A stretch of DNA of 64,000 bases. Source: UBA4736 sp002404015 (GTDB lineage: Bacteria; Chloroflexota; Dormibacteria; Dormibacterales; Dormibacteraceae). The translations under genes were made by a program, and so were the position numbers. The notes under the pieces were generated by a model that was not told the origin of the DNA, did no database searches, and worked only from the letters and a program-made list of their open reading frames with translations. Positions 14,355 to 23,590 of this stretch are shown in pieces (the first letter of the stretch is position 1; each line of letters opens with the position of its first letter). The stretch lies in assembly GCA_036747295.1 (NCBI GenBank), contig DAIOCN010000006.1, positions 1-64,000 on the forward strand, read 5' to 3'.

Positions 14355-16374
14355 TCAGACCTGCGCCACCTCCAACTCTCCGCGCACCAGCGTGCCTTGG
14401 GGGCCTGAGTCGATGCGCACGCTCCCGCCCAGCGCCTCGACGCGGTCGGTGATGTTCTGGAGCCCCGAGCCACCGCCTGCCATACCAGGATCGAAGCCGC
14501 GGCCGTCGTCGCCGACCTCGAATTTGAGTCGCCCGGGGGTAGGATCGATGGCGATCCAGGCGCGGTTCGCCGCCGCGTGCTTGACCGCGTTCTGGAGAGC
14601 CTCGACGCAGCAGAAGTAGATCGCCGTCTCGACCTCGCGGCCGAACCGCTCACCGCCCATGCACACCTCAACCGGCAGCGGCATCCGACGTGAGTGCGCG
14701 CTCAGGGCTGCGGCCAGGCCCTGGGATTCCAGCAGGGGCGGATAGAGCCCGCGCGAGAGGCGGCGGATGTTCTCCAGGGCGTCAGCGGTCTCCTGGCGCA
14801 CCTCCGCCAGGAGGACCGTAAGGCGCGGGCTGGCCGCGGCCGCTTCGCCCTCAGCGAGGCCGAGCTTCATCCGAAGCGCGACCAGGTCGTGCTGGGCGCC
14901 GTCGTGAAGGTCGCGCTCCAGCCGGCGCCGCTCGTCGTCTTGGGCCGCGACCAGGCGCCGCCGGGAGGCTCGCAGCTCGTCCAGGCGGCGCTCGAGCTCG
15001 GCCGCGAGCCGCGCGTTGCGCAGGAGTAGGCCGGCCTGGAGCGCCAGGTCGGCGACCAGCCGCTTCTCGGTTGCGTTGAGCGACTGACCGGGTTGGGTCC
15101 AGACCGCCAGCGCACCCAGGTCTTCACCCTGGTAGCGCACGGCCTCGGTCCGGCTGGGCGAGGAGGACGGGAGCGCGTCCGGGCTCGGCCAGGACACGGC
15201 GAGGATTTCTTGGCCGCCCTCACGCAGGTACACGGCGGCCGCGCGGCCGCGCACCCCGCGGGCCAACGCTTCGGCCATCCGGGCCAGCACATCGTCGCCG
15301 GTGTACCTGTCGGCCAGGCCACGGGTGAAGCCGGCCAATGACTCATACGGGCTCTCGCGGCGGCCGTAGACAAGCTTGTTCGCGGCCGTCTGTAACTGGG
15401 CCCGCAGCGGGTTGAAGGCGAGAGCGACGAGCGCGGTGGCCAAGATCGAGAGAATGAGGTTCGACCCGTTAGTGCGGCCGACGAGAGCGCCGACGCCCAC
15501 CACCAATCCCACGTAGGCGAAGGCCACCAGCACGGCCAGGATGCCGTAGGCGAGCGTCCGGCTGATGACGAGGTCGACGTCATAGAGCCGATGGCGCACG
15601 ACCGCGATCCCGATGCCCGCAGCCAGGGCCAGGAAACCGGCCGACTGCAGGTAACCCTGGACGTCGTTGCGGTGGAAGATCCCGTCCGCCACGCCGCCCC
15701 CGATCGTGCACGCGATCAACGCGGCCACTCCCAGGCAGAACCACTTGACCTGCTCCCGGACGGCCGCGGGCCCGGCTCGATAGCGGAACACGAGCGCTGG
15801 CCGCGGCGAGAAAGAACAGTCCGTTGAGGTCGAACGAGTTGACCGGGTCAAGCAGCCGGGCGAGCGCGGCGTTGGCGAGCGCGCTTGGGGGCACCCCAGG
15901 TGACTGCGACACCGGGCTCACGACCTGGCCGACCGCCACTTTGGCCAGCGCGAGCGCGAGTCCGACGACCAGCCAGCGCCACCGTGTCGAGGGCAGATGG
16001 CCGTCGGGAAACGTGACCAGCAGCAGGGCGATGAAGAACGCGGAAAACAGCGCCAGGGGCTGGGTGAGTACCAGCCAGGGAACGTAGGCGTGCCACCCAG
16101 GCTGGCTGTACAGCTGATGCAGTAACGAGTTCGTCACCACCCCCAGGCCTTGAATCAGGCCGATCCCCGAGAGCAGCCAGCCCACCCGGTTGGCGGGCTG
16201 GTGGCGGATGATCGCGGCGCCGACCATCGGGAAGACCATATAGGGAACCGCCCAGACCAAGGCGTCCCAAAGAGAGATGCTGGGATCCGGGAGTGGCATT
16301 GCGAAGGCGGTGATCCAGGCGGCCAGCGTCAGGCCTACGACAGCCCACGCCACCCCCGTGAGCCGGTTGGTCAT
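14355..16374 (-). pseudogene. Membrane sensor histidine kinase (NarL-type partner), frameshifted
   Basis: From ATG 16374 the first frame gives about six membrane helices up to FDLNGLFFLAA. Near 15800 the reading shifts by one base and the second frame continues ALVFRYRAG, more helices, a GAF-like region, the HisKA_3 phospho-acceptor helix (ERDLHDGAQHDL), the N box (EALQNAVKHA) and G box (DDGRGFDPG), ending at 14355. All kinase motifs are intact, so a single indel separates it from a working 670-aa kinase. Its start overlaps the response regulator stop (ATGA), and the two form one operon. Confidence 0.8.
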
Positions 16375-17045
16375 CGGGCGCGGGCTCCGTTCGAGAGATA
16401 GATCAGCACCGCTTTGACGCGCCGGTGCAGGTCAGGCTCATCGCCCAACCCGAGCTTGGAGAAAATCGCGTTGATGTGCTTTTCGACGACGCCGACCGAC
16501 AGGAAGAGCGCGCCGGCGATGGCGTCGTTGTTCTTACCCTCGGCCATCTGGAAGAGCACGTCCAGCTCGCGCGGGCTGAGCTGCCGAAGCGGCGACGTCT
16601 CGAACCGGTTGCGGGACGCAACCAGTCCCTCCACCACCTGCGAGTCGATCACCGAGCGGCCGGCGGCGACCTCCCGGATGGCGTTGACCAGGTCCGCGGC
16701 GTCGAAGAGCCGATCCTTCAGCAGGTAGGCCCGCCCCGCGGCCCCCTGGGCCAGCAGCTTCAGGGCGTATTCCGGCTCGTCGTACTGGCTCAGCACCACG
16801 ACCCCGATTTCAGGGTGGGTGCCGCGAAAGGTCTCCGCGGCCTGGATGCCCTCGTCAGTGTTGGAGGGCGGCATCCGTATGTCGGTGACGACGACGTCGG
16901 GGGAGTGGGCTGCCACCTCGGCGAGCAGCGAGTCGAGGTCGTGCGCGGTCCCGACCACGGAGATGGCAGGGTCTGACTCCAACAGGCGTCTGACGCCCTC
17001 GCGAATCAGGTAGCTGTCCTCGGCCAGGACCACCCTCAGTGTCAC
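16371..17045 (-). CDS. NarL/LuxR-family response regulator
   Basis: 224 aa. The receiver domain starts LRVVLAEDSYL, carries the phospho-acceptor Asp in VVVTDIRMP and the Lys in YLLKDRL; the C-terminal LuxR-type HTH reads LSPRELDVLFQMAEGKNND and VVEKHINAIFSKLGL. It would bind DNA when phosphorylated by the kinase encoded immediately downstream. GTG 17045 is chosen because residues upstream are low-complexity and unrelated to a receiver. An 18-bp palindrome at 17102-17119 is a likely autoregulatory site. Confidence 0.85.
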   Translation of the reverse strand: MTLRVVLAEDSYLIREGVRRLLESDPAISVVGTAHDLDSLLAEVAAHSPDVVVTDIRMPPSNTDEGIQAAETFRGTHPEIGVVVLSQYDEPEYALKLLAQGAAGRAYLLKDRLFDAADLVNAIREVAAGRSVIDSQVVEGLVASRNRFETSPLRQLSPRELDVLFQMAEGKNNDAIAGALFLSVGVVEKHINAIFSKLGLGDEPDLHRRVKAVLIYLSNGARAR

Positions 17046-17101
17046 GACGCCAGTTTCGCGGTTCGACGGGCGCTTGGGAAGGAAGCTCTCCCCTCGCCGC
17101 G

Positions 17102-17119
17102 GGGTAGGCCAGCCTACCC
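17102..17119. promoter_or_regulatory. 18-bp palindrome, candidate response-regulator operator
   Basis: GGGTAGGC-CA-GCCTACCC is a perfect 8-bp inverted repeat with a 2-bp centre, 57 bp upstream of the regulator start and 125 bp upstream of the divergent membrane protein gene. LuxR-type regulators bind inverted repeats of this size as dimers. The role is inferred from position. Confidence 0.45.
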
Positions 17120-17244
17120 ACGGGCAGAGGCGGGGCAGAGCCGGATTTGGCGGTGGGCAGGCTGTTCGGGCTCGCGCAATCCGCCGAAGGTGTGGGCCGA
17201 GAGCCGGTCTGCCGCCGGCGCCAGTCAATTATTGGAGGTTCGTC

Positions 17245-17976
17245 ATGTTCGGAATCCCCGCGGCCCGGTTACACAAGGTGGTGGGCGGACTTTGCGTGAT
17301 CGCTGCGCCTCTCCTGTTCGCGTTCACGGAGATCACTTACCCCGCTAACGGCGATGGCCCCGCTCAGTCGCTCGCCAGCGGCGCGAAGCAGCCGTCCCTC
17401 TGGCTCACCGATATCTACGTTGGGATCGCTTCGAGCATCCTGTTCATCGTCGCCTACTTCGCCCTGCTCAACCTGCTTCGGGAGCGGGGCGCCGTCCTCG
17501 GGCACATCGCGTTCGTGTTCGGTCTGCTTGGCACCTGCCTCTCAGGCCTTACCCTGGCCGGGCTGAATCTCGTGCTCTGGGCCATGGCCACCCCGGGCGT
17601 CGACAGGCAGTCTATGGTCGCATTCCTCACCCACGCTCAAGGGGTCTCCGCTATAGCTCCGATCATCCTCGGCCACGACCTGTTCGCGATCGGGATCGTC
17701 GTCTTCGGGATCGCGGTCTGGCGCTCCGGCTTCGGCTACCGCTGGGCGGGTCCCTTGGTTGCCCTGGGTGTCGTGCTCGACATCGTGCTCGGCAATTCCG
17801 GCTTGGAGCAGAGCCAGGCCGCCGCGACGGCCGTGAGCATCCTGACCGACGGCATGTTTGTGGTCGGCTTCGGCGCCATCGGCTGGCGGATTCTGACCAT
17901 GCCGGAAGCGGCCTGGGTAACGAGCCCGAGCGCGGACGTACGCGCGCCGACCGCGGCGATCACCGCACAGGCGTAG
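17245..17976 (+). CDS. Multi-pass membrane protein, unknown function
   Basis: 243 aa with about six or seven hydrophobic helices, for example VVGGLCVIAAPLLFAF, IYVGIASSILFIVAYFALL, and LVALGVVLDIVLG. ATG 17245 has a GGAGG site 6-10 nt upstream. No catalytic motif is visible. Being divergent from the two-component regulator with a palindrome in the shared upstream region, it is a plausible target of that system. A strong hairpin follows the stop. Confidence 0.6.
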   Translation: MFGIPAARLHKVVGGLCVIAAPLLFAFTEITYPANGDGPAQSLASGAKQPSLWLTDIYVGIASSILFIVAYFALLNLLRERGAVLGHIAFVFGLLGTCLSGLTLAGLNLVLWAMATPGVDRQSMVAFLTHAQGVSAIAPIILGHDLFAIGIVVFGIAVWRSGFGYRWAGPLVALGVVLDIVLGNSGLEQSQAAATAVSILTDGMFVVGFGAIGWRILTMPEAAWVTSPSADVRAPTAAITAQA

Positions 17977-17984
17977 GCGCAAAC

Positions 17985-18016
17985 GACGGGCGTCCGGGCG
18001 ATCCCGGGCGCCCGTC
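17985..18016 (+). terminator. Strong hairpin after the membrane protein gene
   Basis: A 14-bp stem (GACGGGCGTCCGGG with CCCGGGCGCCCGTC, one wobble pair) closes a CGAT loop 9 nt after the stop codon. There is no U-tract, so it is terminator-like rather than a classic intrinsic terminator. Confidence 0.5.
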
Positions 18017-18236
18017 TACGCGCTACGCGGGCAGCCATTGGTCTCTGCGCCGAAAGAACCAGCCGCTGGGCGCCCTAAGAGCGCCACCACGTCTTGAGAC
18101 AGGTCTCCGGTATGGCGTGAGACAGAACACTGGCGGGGCATCGTAGACACTTTTCGAACTCTCTGGGTGCGAGGTGAGGATGGCCTTCCACGATCCCTGG
18201 CTTCACGCAATGCCAGCGGCTGATCCGGATCGAGTC

Positions 18237-18819
18237 TCAGAAACCCGACCGCAGTAGCAATTCGGCGATGTCCGTTAGGCCGCGCTCCCGGAGGGCCTTG
18301 AGGAACATGTCTCTCGGTGGCGTGTTGGCCTGGTAATGCGTTCCGGCTCCGGTATAGAGGCCTCCACCGGGCCCAGTGGACAAGCCTCCGCCGGGCCNNN
18401 NNNNNNNNNNNNNNNNNNNNNNNNNNNNNNNNNNNNNNNNNNNNNNNNNNNNNNNNNNNNNNNNNNNNNNNNNNNNNNNNNNNNNNNNNNNNNNNNNCAG
18501 TCGAAAGACCTCCGCCGGGCCCAGTCGAAAGACCTCCGCCGGGCCCAGTCGAAAGACCTCCGCCGGGCCCAGTCGACAGGCCCCCGCCGGGGCCAGTCGA
18601 CAGACCGCCACCCGGTCCGGTGGACAGACCTCCGCCAGGCCCTGTTGAAGCACCCCCACCAGGACCCGTTGACAGGCCACCACCGGGGCCTGTGGATCTA
18701 TCTCTTGGCCAAGGCATTCTTTGGCCAAGAATGGTAGGCCCAACCGCGCAGGCGCTCGGCGCGCCATGTACACCATCGAGCGTTGGGCGTAAGCCGTCCC
18801 CGACTTTCAACAGCGCCAC
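18237..18819 (-). CDS. GPGGGLST octapeptide-repeat protein, interrupted by the assembly gap
   Basis: From GTG 18819, ~45 non-repetitive residues (ALLKVGDGLRP) lead into tandem GPGGGLST octapeptides. After the gap the frame that continues the repeats (GLSTGPGGGLYTGAGTHY) ends in a short charged tail (PPRDMFLKALRERGLTDIAELL) and TGA at 18237-18239. The two halves are in different frames only because the gap is written as 100 N. The repeat-plus-tail layout is one I know from short uncharacterised proteins of high-G+C bacteria. Function unknown; the Gly-rich part is likely unstructured. Confidence 0.6.
18361..18693. repeat. 24-bp tandem repeat array, split by the gap
   Basis: The plus-strand unit is CAGTCGAAAGACCTCCGCCG plus GGCC (24 bp). 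About two copies lie left of the gap and eight right of it; those next to the gap on the right are identical, while outer copies have diverged. Each encodes one GPGGGLST octapeptide on the minus strand. Confidence 0.85.
18398..18497. other. Assembly gap (100 N)
   Basis: Exactly 100 unknown bases inside the 24-bp repeat array. The left flank ends and the right flank begins in perfect repeat phase, so the true gap should be a multiple of 24 bp, which would also restore the reading frame of the repeat protein. Confidence 0.95.
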
Positions 18820-18862
18820 TGGCGTTTCGTCGTAGGCGATCTCCGGGTAAAACTATGGCGCG

Positions 18863-19117
18863 ATGTGGCCCTCACGCCGGTCAGTGCATGTCAACACCCT
18901 GCAGGCTGTTCACGACGACGACCTTGACGAGCTGCTCGAGAGGCTCGGCGTGGCGCATGACTTCCGTGCCGGCTCCACTCGGTGCAAGTTCTGCGGTGAT
19001 GTCGTGAACGACTCCAACCTGAATGCCCTCTTCCCTGAATCAGGCGCGGTCAAGTTCGCATGCACGAAGCCGGAGTGCGTGATCGCCCTCGCTACTCACC
19101 GAGGGAGCCCGAGGTGA
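18863..19117 (+). CDS. Small zinc-ribbon-like protein
   Basis: 84 aa. A Cys pair (CKFCGDVV) and a second pair (CTKPEC) spaced about 25 residues apart form a likely zinc ribbon; an acidic helix (DDDLDELLERLGVAHDF) precedes it. The gene's stop overlaps the start of the next gene (GTGA), so the two products are probably made together. No DNA-binding motif beyond the ribbon is recognisable. Its base composition is less G+C-rich than the metabolic genes of the window. Confidence 0.6.
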   Translation: MWPSRRSVHVNTLQAVHDDDLDELLERLGVAHDFRAGSTRCKFCGDVVNDSNLNALFPESGAVKFACTKPECVIALATHRGSPR

Positions 19118-20208
19118 CGGAAGCGCTCAAGGACCTAGCCGTGGCCTTGGCCGGGGCGTCTGTTCCGCTGATCGTGATCGTGGTACTGCTGCTGAATCCG
19201 GAGAAGGCGCAGATCTGGGGCTCGATGCTGTGGAAGCTCTTGTCTCTCGTTTGGAGTGGCGCCCACCGGACCTACGTTCGCTTGGACCTCGAAGGGCGCC
19301 TGAATGACTTCGCTCGCAAGCTGGGCACGGACGCCCCGTACTTGGCCGGATCCAGGGTGAAGGTGGAGTTCACCGATGGAATGGACCGCAAAGCCTTCTT
19401 TGACGGTGACCGTGTCGTCCTTCGACTTCGTCGCGACGACCCTGATGACTCGAACTTTGTGCATGGGGCCTACCTCTTCGTGGCTACGAGCCTTCTGGTC
19501 AGGGCTAAGCGCTACATCTCAGAGCCGCAGCGCCTCGCGATCGATCTGTTCGTCACTACCAAGCTGCTGAACCGCGAGAAGCCAACGTTAACTTCGCACT
19601 TCCTCGAAGAGTACGTTCATCCGGTTGTCGCGAAGGCGAACTCGAAGGAGGCTGCGCTTTTCGAGAAGTTCGAGACCATCGATCGCCGGGCACATTTCTA
19701 TCCCGTCGTCCTACAGGAACTGGATCTACTCGGCACCAAGGTCTTCGGCAAGCGTCCCGATTCGCGGCTCGCGGGAGAAGTCAATCGCTTCATCGATCTC
19801 CTTGTCCGGTTCTCGGGGAGGGTCATTGGCGGTGAAGACGACTGGAAGCTGGTGGGGGAGTTCTGTCGAATGGGGCTTGTCATCGTCGGACGGAAGGCGG
19901 TCGTTGCGCAAGGAGTCGGCGCATACGAGAAGTACATTAAGCAGGAACTGATCCCCAAAGGCGTCGAGACCGTGTACCTGCTCGGCCCTCCGGAGAACCG
20001 CAGCAGCCTGGATGCTGTCTGCGCTGCCGTCTCCGGTACCTACGAGGTTCTGCGGACGACCACGTACCGCACGACTTTGCAATACGACGACGGCCGCCAA
20101 GTCGGAGCCAAGCAGTACCTCGTGGTGCTGACAAGAAAAGGCACGAGTGTGTTCCGTGAGGCCACCCCGCAACGTGCTCTGGTCGCCAACGACAAGACGG
20201 CCCCTTAA
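19114..20208 (+). CDS. Membrane-anchored protein of unknown family (zinc-ribbon partner)
   Basis: 364 aa. One N-terminal helix (LAVALAGASVPLIVIVVLLL, residues ~9-28) anchors a large cytosolic domain with no motif I recognise; landmarks are RVKVEFTDGMDRKAFFDGD, FVHGAYLFVATSLLVRAKRY and ETVYLLGPPENRSSL. GTG 19114 overlaps the zinc-ribbon stop and has GAGGGAG upstream. It ends 15 bp from the convergent restriction operon. Lower G+C and its position suggest a transferred, possibly defence-related gene; that is inference only. Confidence 0.65.
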   Translation: MTEALKDLAVALAGASVPLIVIVVLLLNPEKAQIWGSMLWKLLSLVWSGAHRTYVRLDLEGRLNDFARKLGTDAPYLAGSRVKVEFTDGMDRKAFFDGDRVVLRLRRDDPDDSNFVHGAYLFVATSLLVRAKRYISEPQRLAIDLFVTTKLLNREKPTLTSHFLEEYVHPVVAKANSKEAALFEKFETIDRRAHFYPVVLQELDLLGTKVFGKRPDSRLAGEVNRFIDLLVRFSGRVIGGEDDWKLVGEFCRMGLVIVGRKAVVAQGVGAYEKYIKQELIPKGVETVYLLGPPENRSSLDAVCAAVSGTYEVLRTTTYRTTLQYDDGRQVGAKQYLVVLTRKGTSVFREATPQRALVANDKTAP

Positions 20209-20222
20209 CTTAACGAGCTTCG

Positions 20223-21137
20223 TCAGGGTGTCCCGTCCAGGGTCTGGAGGAAGGCCTCGTCGACGGCGACGGTTGTGATTGCCTGCGCTCCAAGCCGATG
20301 TTCGAGCAGGAGGTCGCACAGGCGATCGCCGTCGATGAGATCGATCTGCGGGACGCCTTCGCGCGTGGCTTCACGCGATGCGTCAGGCGTGAAGTTCCCG
20401 GTCGTAATGAGAAGGCCCTTGTCACCTCGGCCCGCCATTGCTCCACGGAACTCGCGCACCTTGTCCGGCCCGACGCTACCGCGATATCGCTTCGATTGGA
20501 AGACAACGGGGAAGCTGACGAGAGCCAGCCGGTACTGGCCCACTCCGTCGATGCCGCCGTCGCCGGCTCGTCCCGTGACCTGCACTGTTACGAACCCGGC
20601 GGCTTTCAAGAGGCGCTGGCAAAGCCGCTCGAAGGCTGAGGGGCTGATCTGCAGGAGTCGATCGAGAAGCTGATCCTTCCAGTTCTCGGAGCCGACCGGA
20701 CCGTCGTCGCTCACGAGTGCCGCAGCCTCCGAGTCGTCGACTGCCGGCTCAGCAGATCGTCGGTCGGCGACCGGACGGCGGCGTTTGCCGATCTGGTAGA
20801 GCGTTCTGAGCTGGGATGGGATCGATATCACGTCCTGGGCCGACATTGCAGCCCCCTTTTCGCCAAGCGTCCACAGGCCGTGGCCATCAGGGGTGAGGGC
20901 ACCGACCTTTCCGAGGTGAGTGCGCGCCCACGCGAGGCGCTTCGTTGCCTGGGTGTGCGGGCCATCGCCTTCGAGGATCTGGAGCTGCTCCGGAGTGAGT
21001 GCGAGGTCGTCGATTACCTTCGCATCAATCTCTTGCTTCGTCGCGGAGCCGCCAAGCGCCCGCAGGGTCTCCAGCGTCGGCCAGTACAGATCCGTCACCG
21101 ACGGCACCTTCGGCTGACGGGAGTCCGAGTCGGTCAC
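20223..21137 (-). CDS. mrr: Mrr-family restriction endonuclease
   Basis: 304 aa. An N-terminal Mrr-type winged-helix domain (LYWPTLETLRALGGSATKQEI, residues ~17-110) is joined by an acidic linker to an Mrr catalytic domain: FERLCQRLLKAAGF, then the PD-(D/E)xK variant GGIDG...FQSKRY with the Asp and the QxK pair. Mrr enzymes cut modified DNA. GTG 21137 overlaps the stop of the Res gene (GTGA), so it is translationally coupled to a type III restriction-modification pair. Confidence 0.85.
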   Translation of the reverse strand: MTDSDSRQPKVPSVTDLYWPTLETLRALGGSATKQEIDAKVIDDLALTPEQLQILEGDGPHTQATKRLAWARTHLGKVGALTPDGHGLWTLGEKGAAMSAQDVISIPSQLRTLYQIGKRRRPVADRRSAEPAVDDSEAAALVSDDGPVGSENWKDQLLDRLLQISPSAFERLCQRLLKAAGFVTVQVTGRAGDGGIDGVGQYRLALVSFPVVFQSKRYRGSVGPDKVREFRGAMAGRGDKGLLITTGNFTPDASREATREGVPQIDLIDGDRLCDLLLEHRLGAQAITTVAVDEAFLQTLDGTP

Positions 21138-23590
21138 GTTCGGCTGAGGCCCTTCAGCGCTGACCAAGATCCTTTCGCAGACTCGACGTCGCTCTCCAGC
21201 ACGAGCAGGTAGGCCCATTTCGCGCCCGTCTTCGGATCGGCGTTGACGTGGTTCACCCACCGGAGGGCAGCTTCGGCTTTGCCTAGTACGGCCGGCGACG
21301 ACCCCTCCTTCTCCATCTTGATCTCGGTCATGTAGTGAGTTCCATCGTTATCCACGACGATGAAGTCCGGGTTGTAGTTGGTCTTCATACCCGACCACAG
21401 GATCGGGCAGTCGTTACGCTCCAACCGGACCCAGAAGGCGACCTGGGAGGCCGCGTCGAAGATGTTGGCGGCGGCCAACTCCGTACCCGAATCGAACCAG
21501 GCTTGGGGGTACATCCCCTTCGCCCAACCCTCGTAGCCGGCCAGCCGCTCGAATTTGCCGAAACGGTCACCGCTCGCGATCGGTCGTTGCAGGCGAATGT
21601 TGCTGAAGTCAACGACCTCGACCACGTCGTCGTATGTAGGCTTGGGTGCCGACTCATGTTGGGCACGGCCGATCAGATCGATCACCCGAGCAGCCACCCG
21701 GTCGAGATTGGTGGACAGTACCGGAACCACCTTCTCGCCGAGGCCTGCCACGAGGGCTTCCAGGATCGGAGCGAGGCGGGCACGTTCACTGGCCCGAGCG
21801 GGCACGACGTCAGAGCCCAGAACGAGGTCGGCCAGTTGGCTCCGAGCCTGTTCGAGTTCCAGCAACGGCACCTGCGACGAAACCTTGTCGACGGCGTCGC
21901 TCGTGACCATGTGCGTTGTGGTGAGCCCGTCGCGCCCGGTCACGGTCCTGGCGCTCAGTTTCACCCGCCGCAGCTCCCCGTCCGCGTCGGTCGCGAGGCG
22001 CTCGCCGAGGCGTTTGAACGCGTCGCGATCGGTGATGTCCGAGAGGGTGAATGTGCTCTTGACCCCCTGCATCACGAGTTTGGGGATGCGCAGTCTCACG
22101 TCGTCTCGGGGAAGCATTTGGGCCGAGAGTTGGATCACCTCGGCCTCGACATGCTCGACGCGCGTCTCGACGCTCGTAATGGTTGGGCCAGAGGAACCAG
22201 GTTCGGGAGCCCCGGGTTCACTACCATCCACGCCGGCGACCGGCGTTGGTGCCTCGCTGCGTTCGATCACAGCTACCTCGCGACCGTCAGCGCGTCGAGT
22301 CGCCGACATCCACACGCGGTAGTCGATAAAGGCCTCGTTGATCACGTTCGCCTTCTTCAGCAGGTCCTGGTAGCGCTCGTGGGCGAGAACCTCGAGCGTG
22401 TCCAGCATCTCGATTCCGGTGTACGCGCCGAAGGGGAGCCGCAGGCCCCGGCCCAGGGTTTGCTCCGTGAGGATGTCGGAGATCGACGGGCGAAGGGACG
22501 CGATCACGTAGACGGACTTGACGTCCCACCCCTCTTTCAACATTCCGACCGAGACGATGATCCGCACTGGGCTCAATGGGGCCTCGACCTGGTCAAGGGC
22601 TTCGAGCGCCTCTTCCGGCGAGCTGGAGTTGATGTTGAGGATGGCATCGGCGTAGTCGCCGCCAGCGAAGCTGGGATCGGTCAGGATGCCCTCGACGCGG
22701 TTGGCGTCCTCGATCGTCGGAGAGACCACGAGCATCATCGGGCGGACCGGTGCGCTTCCGGTCGCGCTGCAGTAGGCCTCGACCGCCTTCGCCTTGGCCT
22801 CCAGCAACCGGATGCCATCACGCAGCTTGGTCTCCGTGTCCGAGAGGTCATCTTTCCGACCGACCAGGACGGGAGTCTTCACCAACTGGTCACCGATGGC
22901 TCGCGCGAGTGGGTAGCGGTAAATCACTTGCTCCGGCGGGGTCTTCTTGTCCGGTGTCGCTGTCAGGCCTACCAGAACCCGGGGCACGAGGTCGCGAATC
23001 GCCGCCGAGAACGCCTTGCCGAAGTAGCAGTGGTGCTCGTCCGCGAACACCGTGAGGTCTTCCTGTTCCCGAAGGTGATCGTAGAAGGCCTTGCCGAGTC
23101 CCTCCTGGAACTTGCGCGTCTTGCGACCGGTCTCGGTGTCCGGCTTCAGCAGGGCTTGGACTGTGAAAACGAATAGCTTCACTTCCGAGTCGTCGTCCAT
23201 CGCGGCGCGCATGACCGGCGTGGCGAAGTTCTCGGAGGTGATCACGATCGGTTGAACGTCCATGCCGCCCAGCAGGCTCTTCGCGTGACCTGGGGTGAAG
23301 TTGTCCACGGTCTTGCGGAGAATCGTCTTGCCGGGCGTTATGACCGCGAAGTTGCGGACGCCCTGGGCGGCGAAGTAATCGATCGCGCCGGCCATCACGT
23401 ACGTCTTGCCGACGGCGGTGGCGAGGTCCACGACGCACTCGAACGGCGGCTCGCCCTCGTCAACGTCGTAGTGCTGGGCGACTGCCCGCGCGATCGAGTC
23501 GAGGGCTCCGCGGTTGGGAACCCGCAGATCGAGCCGAGCCGCGATTGCTTCGATCGCGTCGGAGTCAACCAGCGGGGTCGCGATGCTCAT
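21134..23590 (-). CDS. Type III restriction enzyme Res subunit (helicase-nuclease)
   Basis: 818 aa. Superfamily 2 helicase motifs are visible: a variant motif I DLATAVGKTYV, motif II ADEHH, motif III GLTATP and motif VI EQTLGRGLRLP. The C-terminal ~110 residues carry a PD-(D/E)xK nuclease (NPDFIVVD ... MTEIKMEK). It would translocate or switch on DNA and cut when two unmodified sites are met. ATG 23590 overlaps the methyltransferase stop (ATGA). It is the middle gene of mod-res-mrr. Confidence 0.88.
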   Translation of the reverse strand: MSIATPLVDSDAIEAIAARLDLRVPNRGALDSIARAVAQHYDVDEGEPPFECVVDLATAVGKTYVMAGAIDYFAAQGVRNFAVITPGKTILRKTVDNFTPGHAKSLLGGMDVQPIVITSENFATPVMRAAMDDDSEVKLFVFTVQALLKPDTETGRKTRKFQEGLGKAFYDHLREQEDLTVFADEHHCYFGKAFSAAIRDLVPRVLVGLTATPDKKTPPEQVIYRYPLARAIGDQLVKTPVLVGRKDDLSDTETKLRDGIRLLEAKAKAVEAYCSATGSAPVRPMMLVVSPTIEDANRVEGILTDPSFAGGDYADAILNINSSSPEEALEALDQVEAPLSPVRIIVSVGMLKEGWDVKSVYVIASLRPSISDILTEQTLGRGLRLPFGAYTGIEMLDTLEVLAHERYQDLLKKANVINEAFIDYRVWMSATRRADGREVAVIERSEAPTPVAGVDGSEPGAPEPGSSGPTITSVETRVEHVEAEVIQLSAQMLPRDDVRLRIPKLVMQGVKSTFTLSDITDRDAFKRLGERLATDADGELRRVKLSARTVTGRDGLTTTHMVTSDAVDKVSSQVPLLELEQARSQLADLVLGSDVVPARASERARLAPILEALVAGLGEKVVPVLSTNLDRVAARVIDLIGRAQHESAPKPTYDDVVEVVDFSNIRLQRPIASGDRFGKFERLAGYEGWAKGMYPQAWFDSGTELAAANIFDAASQVAFWVRLERNDCPILWSGMKTNYNPDFIVVDNDGTHYMTEIKMEKEGSSPAVLGKAEAALRWVNHVNADPKTGAKWAYLLVLESDVESAKGSWSALKGLSRT

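Noticed and set aside
18361..18693. CRISPR array
   Set aside because: Repeats are directly abutting 24-bp units without spacers and are coding (GPGGGLST).
21335..23176. 613-codon plus-strand frame opposite Res
   Set aside because: Antisense to clear helicase motifs and without its own conserved pattern.
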